Source of the DNA: an uncultured Oscillibacter sp.
GTDB lineage: Bacteria > Bacillota > Clostridia > Oscillospirales > Oscillospiraceae
Assembly (NCBI RefSeq): GCF_910587525.1
Contig: NZ_CAJULS010000030.1
Span: 1-19,719, forward strand
Length of the DNA: 19,719 nucleotides
Direction: 5' to 3'
The position numbers and the translations under genes were made by a program. This document shows, in pieces, positions 12,244 through 19,719 of the stretch. Each line of letters begins with the position of its first letter. Position 1 is the stretch's first letter. The notes under the pieces are model-generated. The model was not told where the DNA came from. It ran no database searches and was given only the letters and a program-made list of their open reading frames with translations.

Positions 12244-15200
12244 TCATGATTCCTTTTTCTCTGCCTCCTCCGCGGCCAGGCGCAGGTCCTCCGTCAGGAC
12301 CATGGCGTTCTCCAGCACATCCTCGCCGGGACGGAGCTTCAATGTCAGTGCCGGGGTCTCCCCCGCCGCCAGCACCAGACGGCGCCGGTATTTGGCAAGG
12401 CCGCACACCGCCGCCAGGGCCTCAGGCCGGAACACGCCCAGCTGGAACCGCAGCGTGTCCCCCTTCTGGGAGATGTCCGACACCCCGGCCCTGGCCGCCG
12501 CCGCCCGCAGCAGTGCCACATCCAGCAGGGCCAGCACAGATTTGGGCGCCTCGCCATAGCGGTCCAGCAGCTCATCCAGCAAGTCGGAGGCGTCGCCATT
12601 GGTCCGGATGGCGGCAATGCGGCGGTACAGGTCCATCCGCTGCTCCGGAGAGGGCACATACCGCTCCGGAATATTGGCGTTCACCGTCAGGTCGGCGGAG
12701 CACTCCGTCTCGATCTGACGCTCCTCGCCCCGTTCCTCCAGCACCGCCTCCTCCAGCAGCTTCAGGTACAGGTCGTAGCCCACGCTCATAAGGTACCCGG
12801 ACTGCTCCGGGCCCAGCAGATTGCCGGCTCCCCGAATCTCCAGGTCCCGCATGGCGATCTTGAAGCCGGAGCCGAACTCCACATACTCCCGGATGGCGGA
12901 GAGGCGCTTGGCGGCCACCTCCTGGAGGATTTTGCCCCGGCGGAAGGTCATATAGGCGTAGGCCCGGCGGGCGCTGCGGCCAATGCGGCCCCGGATCTGG
13001 TGGAGCTGAGCCAGACCCATGCGGTCCGCGTCCTCGATAATGAGGGTATTGACGTTGGGAATGTCGATGCCGGTCTCAATAATGGTGGTGCACACCAGCA
13101 CGTCCGCCTCCCCGTCCACCATGGCCTGCATGACGGCGGAGAGCTCCTGCTCCCCCATGCGCCCGTGGCCCGTCACCACCCGGGCCTCCTCCCCCAGGAG
13201 CTTCTGGATGCGGGAGGCGGTGAGGTCGATGCTCTCCACCCGGTTGTGGAGGTAGTACACCTGTCCCCCCCGGCTCAGCTCCCGGCGCATGGCGTCCTCC
13301 AGAATGGCCCAGTCGTGCTCGATGACGTAGGTCTGCACCGGCTGGCGGTCCGCCGGGGGCTCCTCGATGGAGGACATGTCCCGCAGGCCCGAGAGGGCCA
13401 TGTTCAGCGTTCGGGGAATAGGTGTGGCGGAGAGGGTCAGCACATCCACCTGATGGCTCAGCTCCTTGAGCCGCTCCTTGTGGGTCACACCAAAGCGCTG
13501 CTCCTCGTCGATAACGAGGAGCCCCAGGTCCTTGAATTCCATGCCCTTTTGCAGCAGCTTGTGGGTGCCGATCAGCAGGTCCACGCTCCCTGCGCGGACA
13601 TCCTGCAGGATCCGCTTGGCCTCTCCGGAGGCGGTGAAGCGGGAGAGGACCTCCACGGTCACCGGAAAGTCCTTGAACCGCCCCCGGGCCGTGGCGTAGT
13701 GCTGCTGGGCCAGCACGGTGGTAGGCACCAGAATGGCGGCCTGCTTCCCGTCCAGAATACATTTCATCACCGCCCGCAGGGCCACCTCTGTCTTGCCGTA
13801 GCCCACGTCGCCGCAGAGAAGCCGGTCCATGGGCCTGGAACGCTCCATATCTTGCTTGATCTCCTGGATGGCCCGCAGCTGGTCATCGGTCTCGGCATAG
13901 GGGAAGGCCTCCTCAAACTCCCGCTGCCAAACGGAGTCCGGAGAAAATGCGAAACCCGGGCGGCGCTGCCGCTCGGCGTAGAGCTTGGTGAGGCCCTTGG
14001 CCAGGTCCTTCACCGCCTTCTTGGCCTTGGTCTTCTGCCTGGCCCACTCCGTGCCCCCCAGGCGGTTCAGCCTCTGAGGACGGTCGCCGTCCTCGCCGCC
14101 GCCGATATACTTGGACACCATGTCCAGCTGAGTAGCGGGCACATACAGACAATCTCCCCCGGCGTAGTCGATCTTGATATAGTCCTTCTCCACGCCGTCC
14201 ACCGGCATCCGCTGGATGCCCGCAAACCGGCCTACGCCGTGGTGGACGTGGACCACCAGATCTCCGGGGGTCAGGTCCGTGTAAGACTGGAGCTTCTGCC
14301 GGCTGCTCTCTTTTTTCAGCTTCATCCGCCGCTGGGAGGGGGCGGTGAGCTGTCCCTCGGTCAAAACCGCCAAATGCAGCTGGGGCCATTCACCGCCGGC
14401 GGACAGAGCGCCAATACCGATGCGCACCTCCCCTGTCCGGGGCATGGCGGCGTTTTTCAGATCCAGCACGGCAGGGATGTCCCGCTCCTCCAGCAGCCGC
14501 TGCAGATTCTTCGCCCGGCTCTCCCCGGCGCAGAGCACCAGCACCGCGCTGCCGCTCTGCCGGTAGTGGGTCAGGTCGCTGACGGCGGCCTCCAGGCTGC
14601 CGCCGTAGGAGCTGAGCTGCCGGACGTCCATACTCAAAAGCCCCTTGGGCCGCAGAGGATAGCGGGAGGTGGGCAGGGCGTTTTCCATCACCACGGGGAA
14701 CTCCTCCAAGGCGGCGTAGAACTCCTCGGCAGAGAGGCACAGCCGGGCGTACTCCCCCGCCATGACCCCCGCCTCCAGCAGCGATTCCACATCCTGCCGG
14801 GTCTGAAGCAGGGCCCCTTTGATCCGCTCGTCCACGCGGCCGCTCTCGCAGAGAAAGACCACGCCGTCCCGGGGCAGGTAGTGGACGCCTGCCGTCACCT
14901 GGGGATAGACGGCCGCCAGATACCGGTCCATGCCGCCGGGGTCCGCGCCGTTTTTCAGCCGCTCCCCGTCCTCCCGAAGACGCTGGACCATCTGCTCCAT
15001 CTTCGGCTTTTTCGCCAGCCTCTCCGCCAGGGCCAGCAGGGTCTCCCCCAGGCCCGCCAGGCCCCCCGCCGCGCAGTGGGGCAGCACCTCGGCGGCGGGC
15101 AGCAGCAGCGCCTCTTTGATGTTTTTCGTCCGGCGCTGGGTGGCGGGGTCAAACTCGCCCATGGAGTCGATCTCGTCGTCAAAAAACTCGCACCGCACCG

Positions 15201-15768
15201 GCTGGTCCATCAGGGGGGAAAACACGTCCAGGATGCCGCCCCGCAGGGCGAACTGGCCCACGCCCTCCACCTGGCCGCAGCGGGCATATCCGGCGGACAG
15301 CAGCTGCTCTGTGAGATTCCCCAGGTCCACCCGCTCCCCCAGGCGCAGAGTAACGGCCAGGCTTTTGAGAAGGTCCGGCGGCAAAGTTCTGGCCAGCAGG
15401 GCGTCGGCCGTGGCCACCGTCAGCGGCGTACGCCCCTGAGCCAAGGCATACAGCGCCGCCAGGCGGCTGCGCTCCCACTCCCGGGAGCTCACCGCGCCAG
15501 GGCGCAGCCGCCACTCCCGGCTCAGCAGCAGCACAGGCTCCCGGCCCGCGGCGGTGCACAGGTCTGCGGCCAGAGTTCGGGCCTCCCGCTCATCCCCGCA
15601 GATGAACACCGCCGGACGGCCCGCCGCCTGGGCGATGGCCGCGCCCACGCAGGCCCGCTGCATGGACTGGAGGCCGGTGACCGCCGCAGGGCAGCCACCC
15701 TCTTCGACCCTGCGGGTCAGCTCTGTCACCTCCGGGAGGGTCTGCAATTGTTTCAAAAACTGTTCCAT
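12244..15768 (-). CDS. mfd: Transcription-repair coupling factor Mfd
   Basis: Removes RNA polymerase stalled at DNA damage and recruits the UvrA/B excision machinery. 1174 aa, full length. In order: UvrB-like N-terminal region; RNA polymerase interaction domain around HVHHGVGRFAGIQRM (from 507); RecG-like translocase with Walker A GDVGYGKT (653-660), IDEEQRFG (DEEQ at 754-757), LSATPIPRTLNMAL, IIETGIDIPNVNTLI and QIRGRIGRS; and the C-terminal TRCF/D7 domain (about 1020-1120). An AGGA ribosome binding site lies upstream of the ATG. It is preceded by pth with an 80-nt gap that can fold weakly (GCGGTT/AACCGC) but has no terminator, so it is read in the operon as in Bacillus. Confidence 0.97.
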   Translation of the reverse strand: MEQFLKQLQTLPEVTELTRRVEEGGCPAAVTGLQSMQRACVGAAIAQAAGRPAVFICGDEREARTLAADLCTAAGREPVLLLSREWRLRPGAVSSREWERSRLAALYALAQGRTPLTVATADALLARTLPPDLLKSLAVTLRLGERVDLGNLTEQLLSAGYARCGQVEGVGQFALRGGILDVFSPLMDQPVRCEFFDDEIDSMGEFDPATQRRTKNIKEALLLPAAEVLPHCAAGGLAGLGETLLALAERLAKKPKMEQMVQRLREDGERLKNGADPGGMDRYLAAVYPQVTAGVHYLPRDGVVFLCESGRVDERIKGALLQTRQDVESLLEAGVMAGEYARLCLSAEEFYAALEEFPVVMENALPTSRYPLRPKGLLSMDVRQLSSYGGSLEAAVSDLTHYRQSGSAVLVLCAGESRAKNLQRLLEERDIPAVLDLKNAAMPRTGEVRIGIGALSAGGEWPQLHLAVLTEGQLTAPSQRRMKLKKESSRQKLQSYTDLTPGDLVVHVHHGVGRFAGIQRMPVDGVEKDYIKIDYAGGDCLYVPATQLDMVSKYIGGGEDGDRPQRLNRLGGTEWARQKTKAKKAVKDLAKGLTKLYAERQRRPGFAFSPDSVWQREFEEAFPYAETDDQLRAIQEIKQDMERSRPMDRLLCGDVGYGKTEVALRAVMKCILDGKQAAILVPTTVLAQQHYATARGRFKDFPVTVEVLSRFTASGEAKRILQDVRAGSVDLLIGTHKLLQKGMEFKDLGLLVIDEEQRFGVTHKERLKELSHQVDVLTLSATPIPRTLNMALSGLRDMSSIEEPPADRQPVQTYVIEHDWAILEDAMRRELSRGGQVYYLHNRVESIDLTASRIQKLLGEEARVVTGHGRMGEQELSAVMQAMVDGEADVLVCTTIIETGIDIPNVNTLIIEDADRMGLAQLHQIRGRIGRSARRAYAYMTFRRGKILQEVAAKRLSAIREYVEFGSGFKIAMRDLEIRGAGNLLGPEQSGYLMSVGYDLYLKLLEEAVLEERGEERQIETECSADLTVNANIPERYVPSPEQRMDLYRRIAAIRTNGDASDLLDELLDRYGEAPKSVLALLDVALLRAAAARAGVSDISQKGDTLRFQLGVFRPEALAAVCGLAKYRRRLVLAAGETPALTLKLRPGEDVLENAMVLTEDLRLAAEEAEKKES

Positions 15769-15848
15769 GGTTATTTTCCTGTTACAAAATTTGTGCGGTT
15801 CCGGAGGGCCCTGCGGGGACGGGGGAGCACGCCCCGGGCAGAAACCGC

Positions 15849-16439
15849 CTAGTTAAAGTCATTCATGGCCTTCTGACACCCGTGCCCAATCACACATTCT
15901 GCCGCCAGAACGGCCCTTTCAAAACTCTCGAAGAGCACCTTCCTCTCCGCCTGGGAGGGCACCCCGATGACCCAGTCCACCATCTCCCCCCCGCCTCCGG
16001 CGGGCGCCCCGGTGCCGATCTTGATCCGGGGAAAATCCTGGGTTCCCAGGTGGGCGATGATGTTTTTAATCCCGTTGTGCCCTCCGGCGGACCCGCTGGG
16101 CCGCACCCGCAGTTTCCCCACGGGCAGGGACACGTCGTCGTAGATCACAAGCACCCGCTCTGCGGGGATCTTGTAGAACTGCGCCGCCTCCCGCACGGCC
16201 TCGCCGGAGAGGTTCATATACGTCTGTGGCTTCATCACCAGGCACCTGCACCCGGCAAAATCCAGAATATTGTAGGCGGACTTGAACTTGACCTTGTTCA
16301 GCTTCACGCCCTTCTGCTCCGCCAGCAGCTCCACGGTGAGAAACCCCATGTTGTGCCGGGTATTCTGGTACTTCTGGCCAGGATTGCCCAGGCCTGCCAC
16401 CAGCCAGTCCACGGCGGAGGGCTTACTTCCAAACAGCAT
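15849..16439 (-). CDS. pth: Peptidyl-tRNA hydrolase
   Basis: Cleaves peptidyl-tRNAs released from stalled ribosomes, recycling tRNA; essential in most bacteria. 196 aa. Catalytic and substrate-binding residues, numbered from this start with E. coli equivalents: N19 (N10) in GLGNPG, H29 (H20) in NTRHNMGF, N76 (N68) in TYMNLSG, D101 (D93) in YDDVSLPVG and N122 (N114) in GGHNGIKNI; all present. The start at 16439 is preferred to an in-frame upstream one because GGAG lies 6 nt before it and the family begins here. Between prs and mfd, as in Bacillus subtilis (gcaD-prs-ctc-spoVC-mfd), but the ctc/rplY gene usual before pth is absent. Confidence 0.96.
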   Translation of the reverse strand: MLFGSKPSAVDWLVAGLGNPGQKYQNTRHNMGFLTVELLAEQKGVKLNKVKFKSAYNILDFAGCRCLVMKPQTYMNLSGEAVREAAQFYKIPAERVLVIYDDVSLPVGKLRVRPSGSAGGHNGIKNIIAHLGTQDFPRIKIGTGAPAGGGGEMVDWVIGVPSQAERKVLFESFERAVLAAECVIGHGCQKAMNDFN

Positions 16440-16544
16440 AGTCTGCTCCTTTTGAACGCCCGCAAAGGCGGGAAAGTCGCCCTTCCCGCCTTGCGCAGTC
16501 ATTCTCTGATCTATCGAAATAATATGTTTGAAGAGGACGCCGGA

Positions 16545-17504
16545 TTACCGGAACAGCTTGGAGATGGAGACCTCCTGGTAGATGCGCTCAATGGCCTCGG
16601 AGAACATGGGCGCTACCGTCAGGTACTTGATCTTCCCGCTGAGGGCGGGGTCAATGGCAGGGATGGTATCCAGCAGGGTCAGCTCCTGGATCACACTGCT
16701 GTTAATCCGGTCAATGGCGGGACCGGACAGCACGCCGTGGGAGGCGCAGGCGTGGACGCTCTTGGCGCCCCCCACCTCCACCAGCGCCTGAGCGGCGTTG
16801 CACAGAGAGCCGGCCGTGTCCACCATATCGTCAAACAGGATGCAGTCCCTGCCCTGCACGTCGCCGATGACGTTCATGACCTCACACTGGTTGGCCTTCT
16901 GGCGGCGCTTATCCACGATGGCCAGATTCATGTGCAGGTTCTGGGCAAAAGCCCGGGCCCGGGACACGGAGCCCACGTCCGGAGAGACCACCATCATGTT
17001 CTCACACTCGGAGCCGAATTTCTTGGCGTAGTAGTCCACAAAGATGGGCTTGCCGGCCAGATTGTCCACGGGAATATCGAAGAAGCCCTGGATCTGGGCG
17101 GCGTGGAGGTCCATGGTCAGCACCCGGTCGGCGCCGGCAGCGGTAATCATGTTGGCCACAAGCTTCGCGGTAATGGGGTCCCGGGCCTTGGCCTTGCGGT
17201 CCTGCCGGGCATAGCCGAAATAGGGGACCACCGCCGTGATGCGCCCGGCGGAGGCCCGCTTAAGCGCGTCGATGATGATAAGAAGCTCCATCAGGTTGTT
17301 GTTCACCGGCGCGCAGGTGGACTGGACCACGAACACATCGCTGCCGCGGACCGTCTCGTACAGTGAGGCGAAGATCTCGCCGTCGGAGAAGGTTCCCACC
17401 TCGGACTCGCCCAGTTTGGTACCCATCAGCCTGCAGATATCAGCGGCCAGCTTCGGATTGGAGTTGCCGGAGAATACCTTGATGTCCTTGCCGTGAGAAA
17501 TCAT
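16545..17504 (-). CDS. prs: Ribose-phosphate pyrophosphokinase
   Basis: Makes PRPP from ribose 5-phosphate and ATP for purine, pyrimidine, NAD, histidine and tryptophan synthesis. 319 aa, class I. Motifs: FSGNSNPKLA near the N-terminus, NNNLMELLIIIDALKRASA, the ATP-binding YFGYARQDRK region, MDLHAAQIQGFFDIPVDNL, the flexible KRR region, and the PRPP-binding loop DDMVDTAGS (225-233). ATG at 17504 is chosen: AGAGGG lies 7 nt upstream; a TTG six bases earlier is possible. Second gene of the operon, 57 nt after the glmU-like gene. Its substrate is supplied by the pentose phosphate pathway, to which rpe (2492) also belongs. Confidence 0.96.
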   Translation of the reverse strand: MISHGKDIKVFSGNSNPKLAADICRLMGTKLGESEVGTFSDGEIFASLYETVRGSDVFVVQSTCAPVNNNLMELLIIIDALKRASAGRITAVVPYFGYARQDRKAKARDPITAKLVANMITAAGADRVLTMDLHAAQIQGFFDIPVDNLAGKPIFVDYYAKKFGSECENMMVVSPDVGSVSRARAFAQNLHMNLAIVDKRRQKANQCEVMNVIGDVQGRDCILFDDMVDTAGSLCNAAQALVEVGGAKSVHACASHGVLSGPAIDRINSSVIQELTLLDTIPAIDPALSGKIKYLTVAPMFSEAIERIYQEVSISKLFR

Positions 17505-17561
17505 TTCCAAGCCCTCTTTTCTATCAAATAATTTTCTTCGAAAAAATTGCTCTTTACTTCT

Positions 17562-18689
17562 TTACCGGTCCTTCCCATGGAGCTTCCGGCGGCGGGCCGC
17601 CCAGCCCTCGATGTTCTTCTGCCGGCTCCGGGCCACCGCCAGCGCGTCCGGCGGAACCTCCTCCGTAACGGTGCTGCCCGCCGCAGTATAGGAGCCGCCT
17701 CCCACTGTCACAGGGGCCACCAGATTGGTATTGCATCCTAAAAACGCGCCGTCGCCGATGGTACAGCGGTACTTCTTGAAACCGTCGTAATTGGTGGTGA
17801 CAGTGCCGCAGCCAAAATTCACCTTTTTGCCCACGTCGCTGTCGCCCACATAAGTCAGGTGGGAGATCTTGGTCCCGTCGCCGATGGTGGAGTTCTTGAC
17901 CTCCACAAAGTCGCCCACTTTGATGTCGTCCCCAATCGCACAGCCCGGCCGGATATAGGCAAAGGGACCCACATGGGTCCGGCTGCCGATGACGCTCTCG
18001 TTGGCCTGGGAGGCGTTGATCTCTGTCTCGTCCCCCACGGTGCAGTCCCGCACCATGGCGTTGGGGCCGATCACGCAGTCCCGGCCGACGGCGGTCTCCC
18101 CCCGGAGAATGCTGCCGGGCAGCACCATGGTCCCCCGGCCGATGGACACCCGGGGGTCGATATACACGGCGGAGGGGTCCATCACCCGCACACCGTTTTG
18201 GATGTGACGCTTCACAATCCGGTCCCGCAGAACCAGCTCCAGCTCCGCCACAGTCTCCAGACTGAACACCGGCACCCAGCGGTCGAGCAGCTCCGCCGCC
18301 TCCACCCGGTTGGTAAGGCCGTTCTTCCACGCCTCCTGGAGCTCATAGCCTGGAACGGCATAGGCAAAGCCGGGCCCCGCCTCCTCCATGGGCAACGCCG
18401 GGCGCAGCAGCACGGACACCGTGTCCGGCGTGTTCAAAAAGGCGTTGAGATCCTCCTGCCGTTCGGAGACGGTCACATCCGCCTCCGCCGGGAAGCAGGC
18501 TTTGGCCTCCTCTGCAAAGCGGGGACCGCAGACAACAAAAAACCGCTGCACGCCGTCAGCCCGCAATCGATTGCCCATCCAAGTCAGAATCGGGCAAAAC
18601 AGCACGGCTTCCAGCATCAGCGGTTTGGAATGCGCCGGGACCAGAGCGTCCTCCTCCATAATCAGAACGGCGCGCTTTGGCTGATCCAT
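17562..18689 (-). CDS. glmU: GlmU-like glucosamine-1-phosphate acetyltransferase, N-terminal domain degenerate
   Basis: Normal GlmU (about 450-460 aa) acetylates glucosamine-1-P and then makes UDP-GlcNAc for peptidoglycan. This protein has 375 aa. The C-terminal left-handed beta-helix (about 165-345) is well kept, with VGPFAYIRPG, VGDFVEVKNSTIG, the catalytic His at H277 (KISHLTYVGD, E. coli H363), NFGCGTVTTNYDG and CNTNLVAPVTVG. The N-terminal 165 residues are short and lack the uridylyltransferase LAAGxGTRM loop and the lysine-containing follow-up (here AVLIMEEDALVPAHSKPL). Acetyltransferase activity is therefore likely and uridylyl transfer unlikely. AGGAGG lies 9 nt before the ATG. First gene of the operon, the place occupied by glmU in Bacillus. 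Confidence 0.88.
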   Translation of the reverse strand: MDQPKRAVLIMEEDALVPAHSKPLMLEAVLFCPILTWMGNRLRADGVQRFFVVCGPRFAEEAKACFPAEADVTVSERQEDLNAFLNTPDTVSVLLRPALPMEEAGPGFAYAVPGYELQEAWKNGLTNRVEAAELLDRWVPVFSLETVAELELVLRDRIVKRHIQNGVRVMDPSAVYIDPRVSIGRGTMVLPGSILRGETAVGRDCVIGPNAMVRDCTVGDETEINASQANESVIGSRTHVGPFAYIRPGCAIGDDIKVGDFVEVKNSTIGDGTKISHLTYVGDSDVGKKVNFGCGTVTTNYDGFKKYRCTIGDGAFLGCNTNLVAPVTVGGGSYTAAGSTVTEEVPPDALAVARSRQKNIEGWAARRRKLHGKDR

Positions 18690-18769
18690 TCCTGCCTTCC
18701 TCCTTGTTAATTTTTTCCATAGGGCCAGCAGACAGCTACAAACCCTTTATAACATATTGTTACTTAATC

Positions 18770-18780
18770 ATTATAGCAGA
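18770..18780 (-). promoter_or_regulatory. Extended -10 promoter of the glmU-prs-pth-mfd operon
   Basis: Perfect TATAAT (18775-18770, minus strand) preceded by TGC, an extended -10; no good -35 stands 16-18 bp upstream. The start near 18763 gives a leader of about 70 nt. No other promoter is obvious before mfd. Confidence 0.65.
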
Positions 18781-18985
18781 GTCCTTAAAAAAATCCAGTA
18801 TTTCCAGCAAATTTGTTGAATAAATTTCCCCAAATTTTTTAGTTGATTTTACTTTTTTTTGTTGGAGCCTACGGAATTGCGCGCAATCGGCCAAAAATTG
18901 AGGGTTCATTTTCAGCAAATTGCAAAATTTTTGTCCGCTTTTTCTCGGTTTGTTCTGAGAAAATCGTTTTTTTTGCACGAAATGG
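18781..18985. other. AT-rich intergenic DNA between divergent glmU and trmL
   Basis: Long A and T tracts (for example around 18784-18792 and 18850-18860) and a small inverted repeat TTTTCTC/GAGAAAA (about 18942-18965). No gene with a ribosome binding site, RNA gene or clear operator was found; the tracts may serve as upstream promoter elements or bent DNA. Confidence 0.45.
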
Positions 18986-19014
18986 TTGAATTTCGCTTTC
19001 TAAAGAGTTACAAT
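18986..19014 (+). promoter_or_regulatory. trmL promoter
   Basis: TTGAAT (18986-18991), 17-bp spacer, TACAAT (19009-19014); the start near 19021 lies 30 nt before the trmL ATG. Confidence 0.75.
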
Positions 19015-19050
19015 GGCTTCGTCTTTATGTGGAGAGGAGTGTTCCGGTCT

Positions 19051-19557
19051 ATGCTCAATATCGTACTGGTGGAGCCGGAAATTCCTCAAAACTGCGGCAA
19101 TATCGCCCGGACCTGCGCCGCCACCGGCAGCCGCCTGCATCTGGTCCGCCCCCTGGGGTTTGACATCTCCCAGGACGCGATCCGGCGGAATATGAAACGC
19201 TGTGGTCTGGATTACTGGCATCTGGTGGAGGTTTTCGACTACGAAAACCTGAAGGATCTGTTCCGCCGCCGGCCGGAGGCTGCCGCAGAGGCCTGGCTCA
19301 CCACCACCAAGGCCCCCCGTCCCTACACCGAAGCCCGCTTCACGGCGGACAGCTGGCTCTTCTTCGGCAAAGAGACCGCAGGTCTCCCGCTGGAATTCCG
19401 GGAGCGCTTCCGGGACCGCTGCATCCGCCTGCCCATGATCGCCGAGGCCCGGAGCCTGAACCTCAGCAACACTGTGGCGGTGTGCGTCTACGAGGCGCTG
19501 CGCCAGGCCGGCTTTCCCGGCCTGCTGGACGCCGGCGAGATGGGCGAGACGCTGTGA
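19051..19557 (+). CDS. trmL: tRNA (cytidine(34)-2'-O)-methyltransferase, SPOUT family
   Basis: Methylates the ribose of the wobble nucleotide 34 in some leucine tRNAs using S-adenosylmethionine. 168 aa, a typical minimal SPOUT enzyme with the SAM-binding trefoil knot in the C-terminal part: PEIPQNCGNIARTCAATG (9-26), FFGKETAGLP (about 103-112), IRLPMIAEARSLNLSNTVAVCVYEALRQ (about 125-152). The start at 19051 fits the family (MLNIVLVEPEIPQN); its GGAGAGGAG is 11 nt upstream, slightly far, so the in-frame ATG at 19027 is a less likely alternative. Divergent from the glmU operon; pgk follows after 47 nt. Confidence 0.95.
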   Translation: MLNIVLVEPEIPQNCGNIARTCAATGSRLHLVRPLGFDISQDAIRRNMKRCGLDYWHLVEVFDYENLKDLFRRRPEAAAEAWLTTTKAPRPYTEARFTADSWLFFGKETAGLPLEFRERFRDRCIRLPMIAEARSLNLSNTVAVCVYEALRQAGFPGLLDAGEMGETL

Positions 19558-19562
19558 CCCCC

Positions 19563-19577
19563 GGCGCTGTCAGCGCC
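19563..19577 (+). repeat. Small hairpin between trmL and pgk
   Basis: GGCGCT (19563-19568), GTC, AGCGCC (19572-19577), followed by GTAATCATTTACT. The tail is too poor in T for a firm terminator, so pgk may be partly read from trmL. Confidence 0.35.
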
Positions 19578-19604
19578 GTAATCATTTACTCTGGAGGGAA
19601 ATCT

Positions 19605-19719
19605 ATGAACTACAACAAAAAAACCGTACGCGATGTGGATGTCTCCGGAAAGAAGGTCCTGCTGCGCTGCGACTTCAACGTGCCCATGGCCAAGGACGGC
19701 AGCGGCGTCATCACCGACG
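19605..19719 (+). CDS. pgk: Phosphoglycerate kinase, N-terminal fragment
   Basis: Glycolytic enzyme making ATP from 1,3-bisphosphoglycerate. Only the first 38 residues are in the window: MNYNKKTVRDVDVSGKKVLL then RCDFNVPMAKDGSGVITD, matching the family start (V-D-x-G-K-x-V-L-x-R-x-D-F-N-V-P) that binds the phosphoglycerate. GGAGGG (19593-19598) lies 6 nt before the ATG. The gene runs off the right edge; it is truncated by the window, not by mutation. Confidence 0.93.
   Translation, partial: MNYNKKTVRDVDVSGKKVLLRCDFNVPMAKDGSGVITD

Noticed and set aside
13000..15852. Plus-strand open frame of 950 codons opposite mfd
   Set aside because: Shadow of mfd, His/Gly/Leu-rich composition with no recognisable motif; the mfd reading is certain.
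18760..18978. Minus-strand 72-codon Lys-rich frame in the glmU-trmL gap
   Set aside because: GTG start with no ribosome binding site; the composition is explained by A-tracts; it overlaps the operon promoter.

Overview
The window looks like chromosomal DNA of a GC-rich clostridium, most likely an Oscillospiraceae-type gut Firmicute (Flavonifractor / Lawsonibacter / Oscillibacter-like; inferred, not verified). The reasons are strong AGGAGG-type ribosome binding sites, sigma-A promoters with 17-bp spacers (several with TGG just before the -10), a Bacillus-like glmU-prs-pth-mfd gene order, an Lsa-type ABC-F protein, a three-SLH surface protein and a clostridial thiolase. Nothing suggests a prophage, CRISPR array or insertion sequence.

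Layout. 1-266: two strong tandem minus-strand promoters with an AT-rich upstream element and a leader resembling those of rRNA operons; a 16S gene probably lies just off the left edge. 267-2016: an Lsa-type ABC-F antibiotic-resistance gene (minus) behind a roughly 230-nt leader with a six-residue upstream ORF, a long-range helix and an intrinsic terminator, i.e. a ribosome-controlled attenuator. 2037-2491: repeat hairpins and the rpe promoter. 2492-3145: rpe. 3142-3711: a small unknown gene divergent from an XRE regulator around a palindromic operator. 3712-4161: a non-coding stretch with a perfect 18-nt mirror repeat, a palindrome and a 15-bp inverted repeat. 4162-5332: recR and a hypothetical gene whose middle third is read in the wrong frame. 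5369-5927: a second XRE/divergent-small-gene module. 5979-9044: secreted phosphodiester-glycosidase/SLH protein. 9336-9521: small ferredoxin ending inside a perfect 30-bp inverted repeat. 9683-10939: acetyl-CoA acetyltransferase.

11178-18689 is one long minus-strand operon transcribed glmU-like, prs, pth, mfd, PrsA/SurA-like lipoprotein: cell-wall precursor, PRPP, peptidyl-tRNA recycling, transcription-coupled repair and extracytoplasmic folding. The GlmU N-terminal uridylyltransferase domain is degenerate. On the plus strand from 19051 come trmL and the start of pgk.

Most genes are housekeeping. The most unusual items are regulatory or structural: the ABC-F attenuator, the mirror-repeat cluster before recR, the two XRE modules flanking recR, the double compensating frameshift, the 30-bp palindrome at the ferredoxin stop and the half-dead GlmU. 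I see no clearly new multi-gene system.
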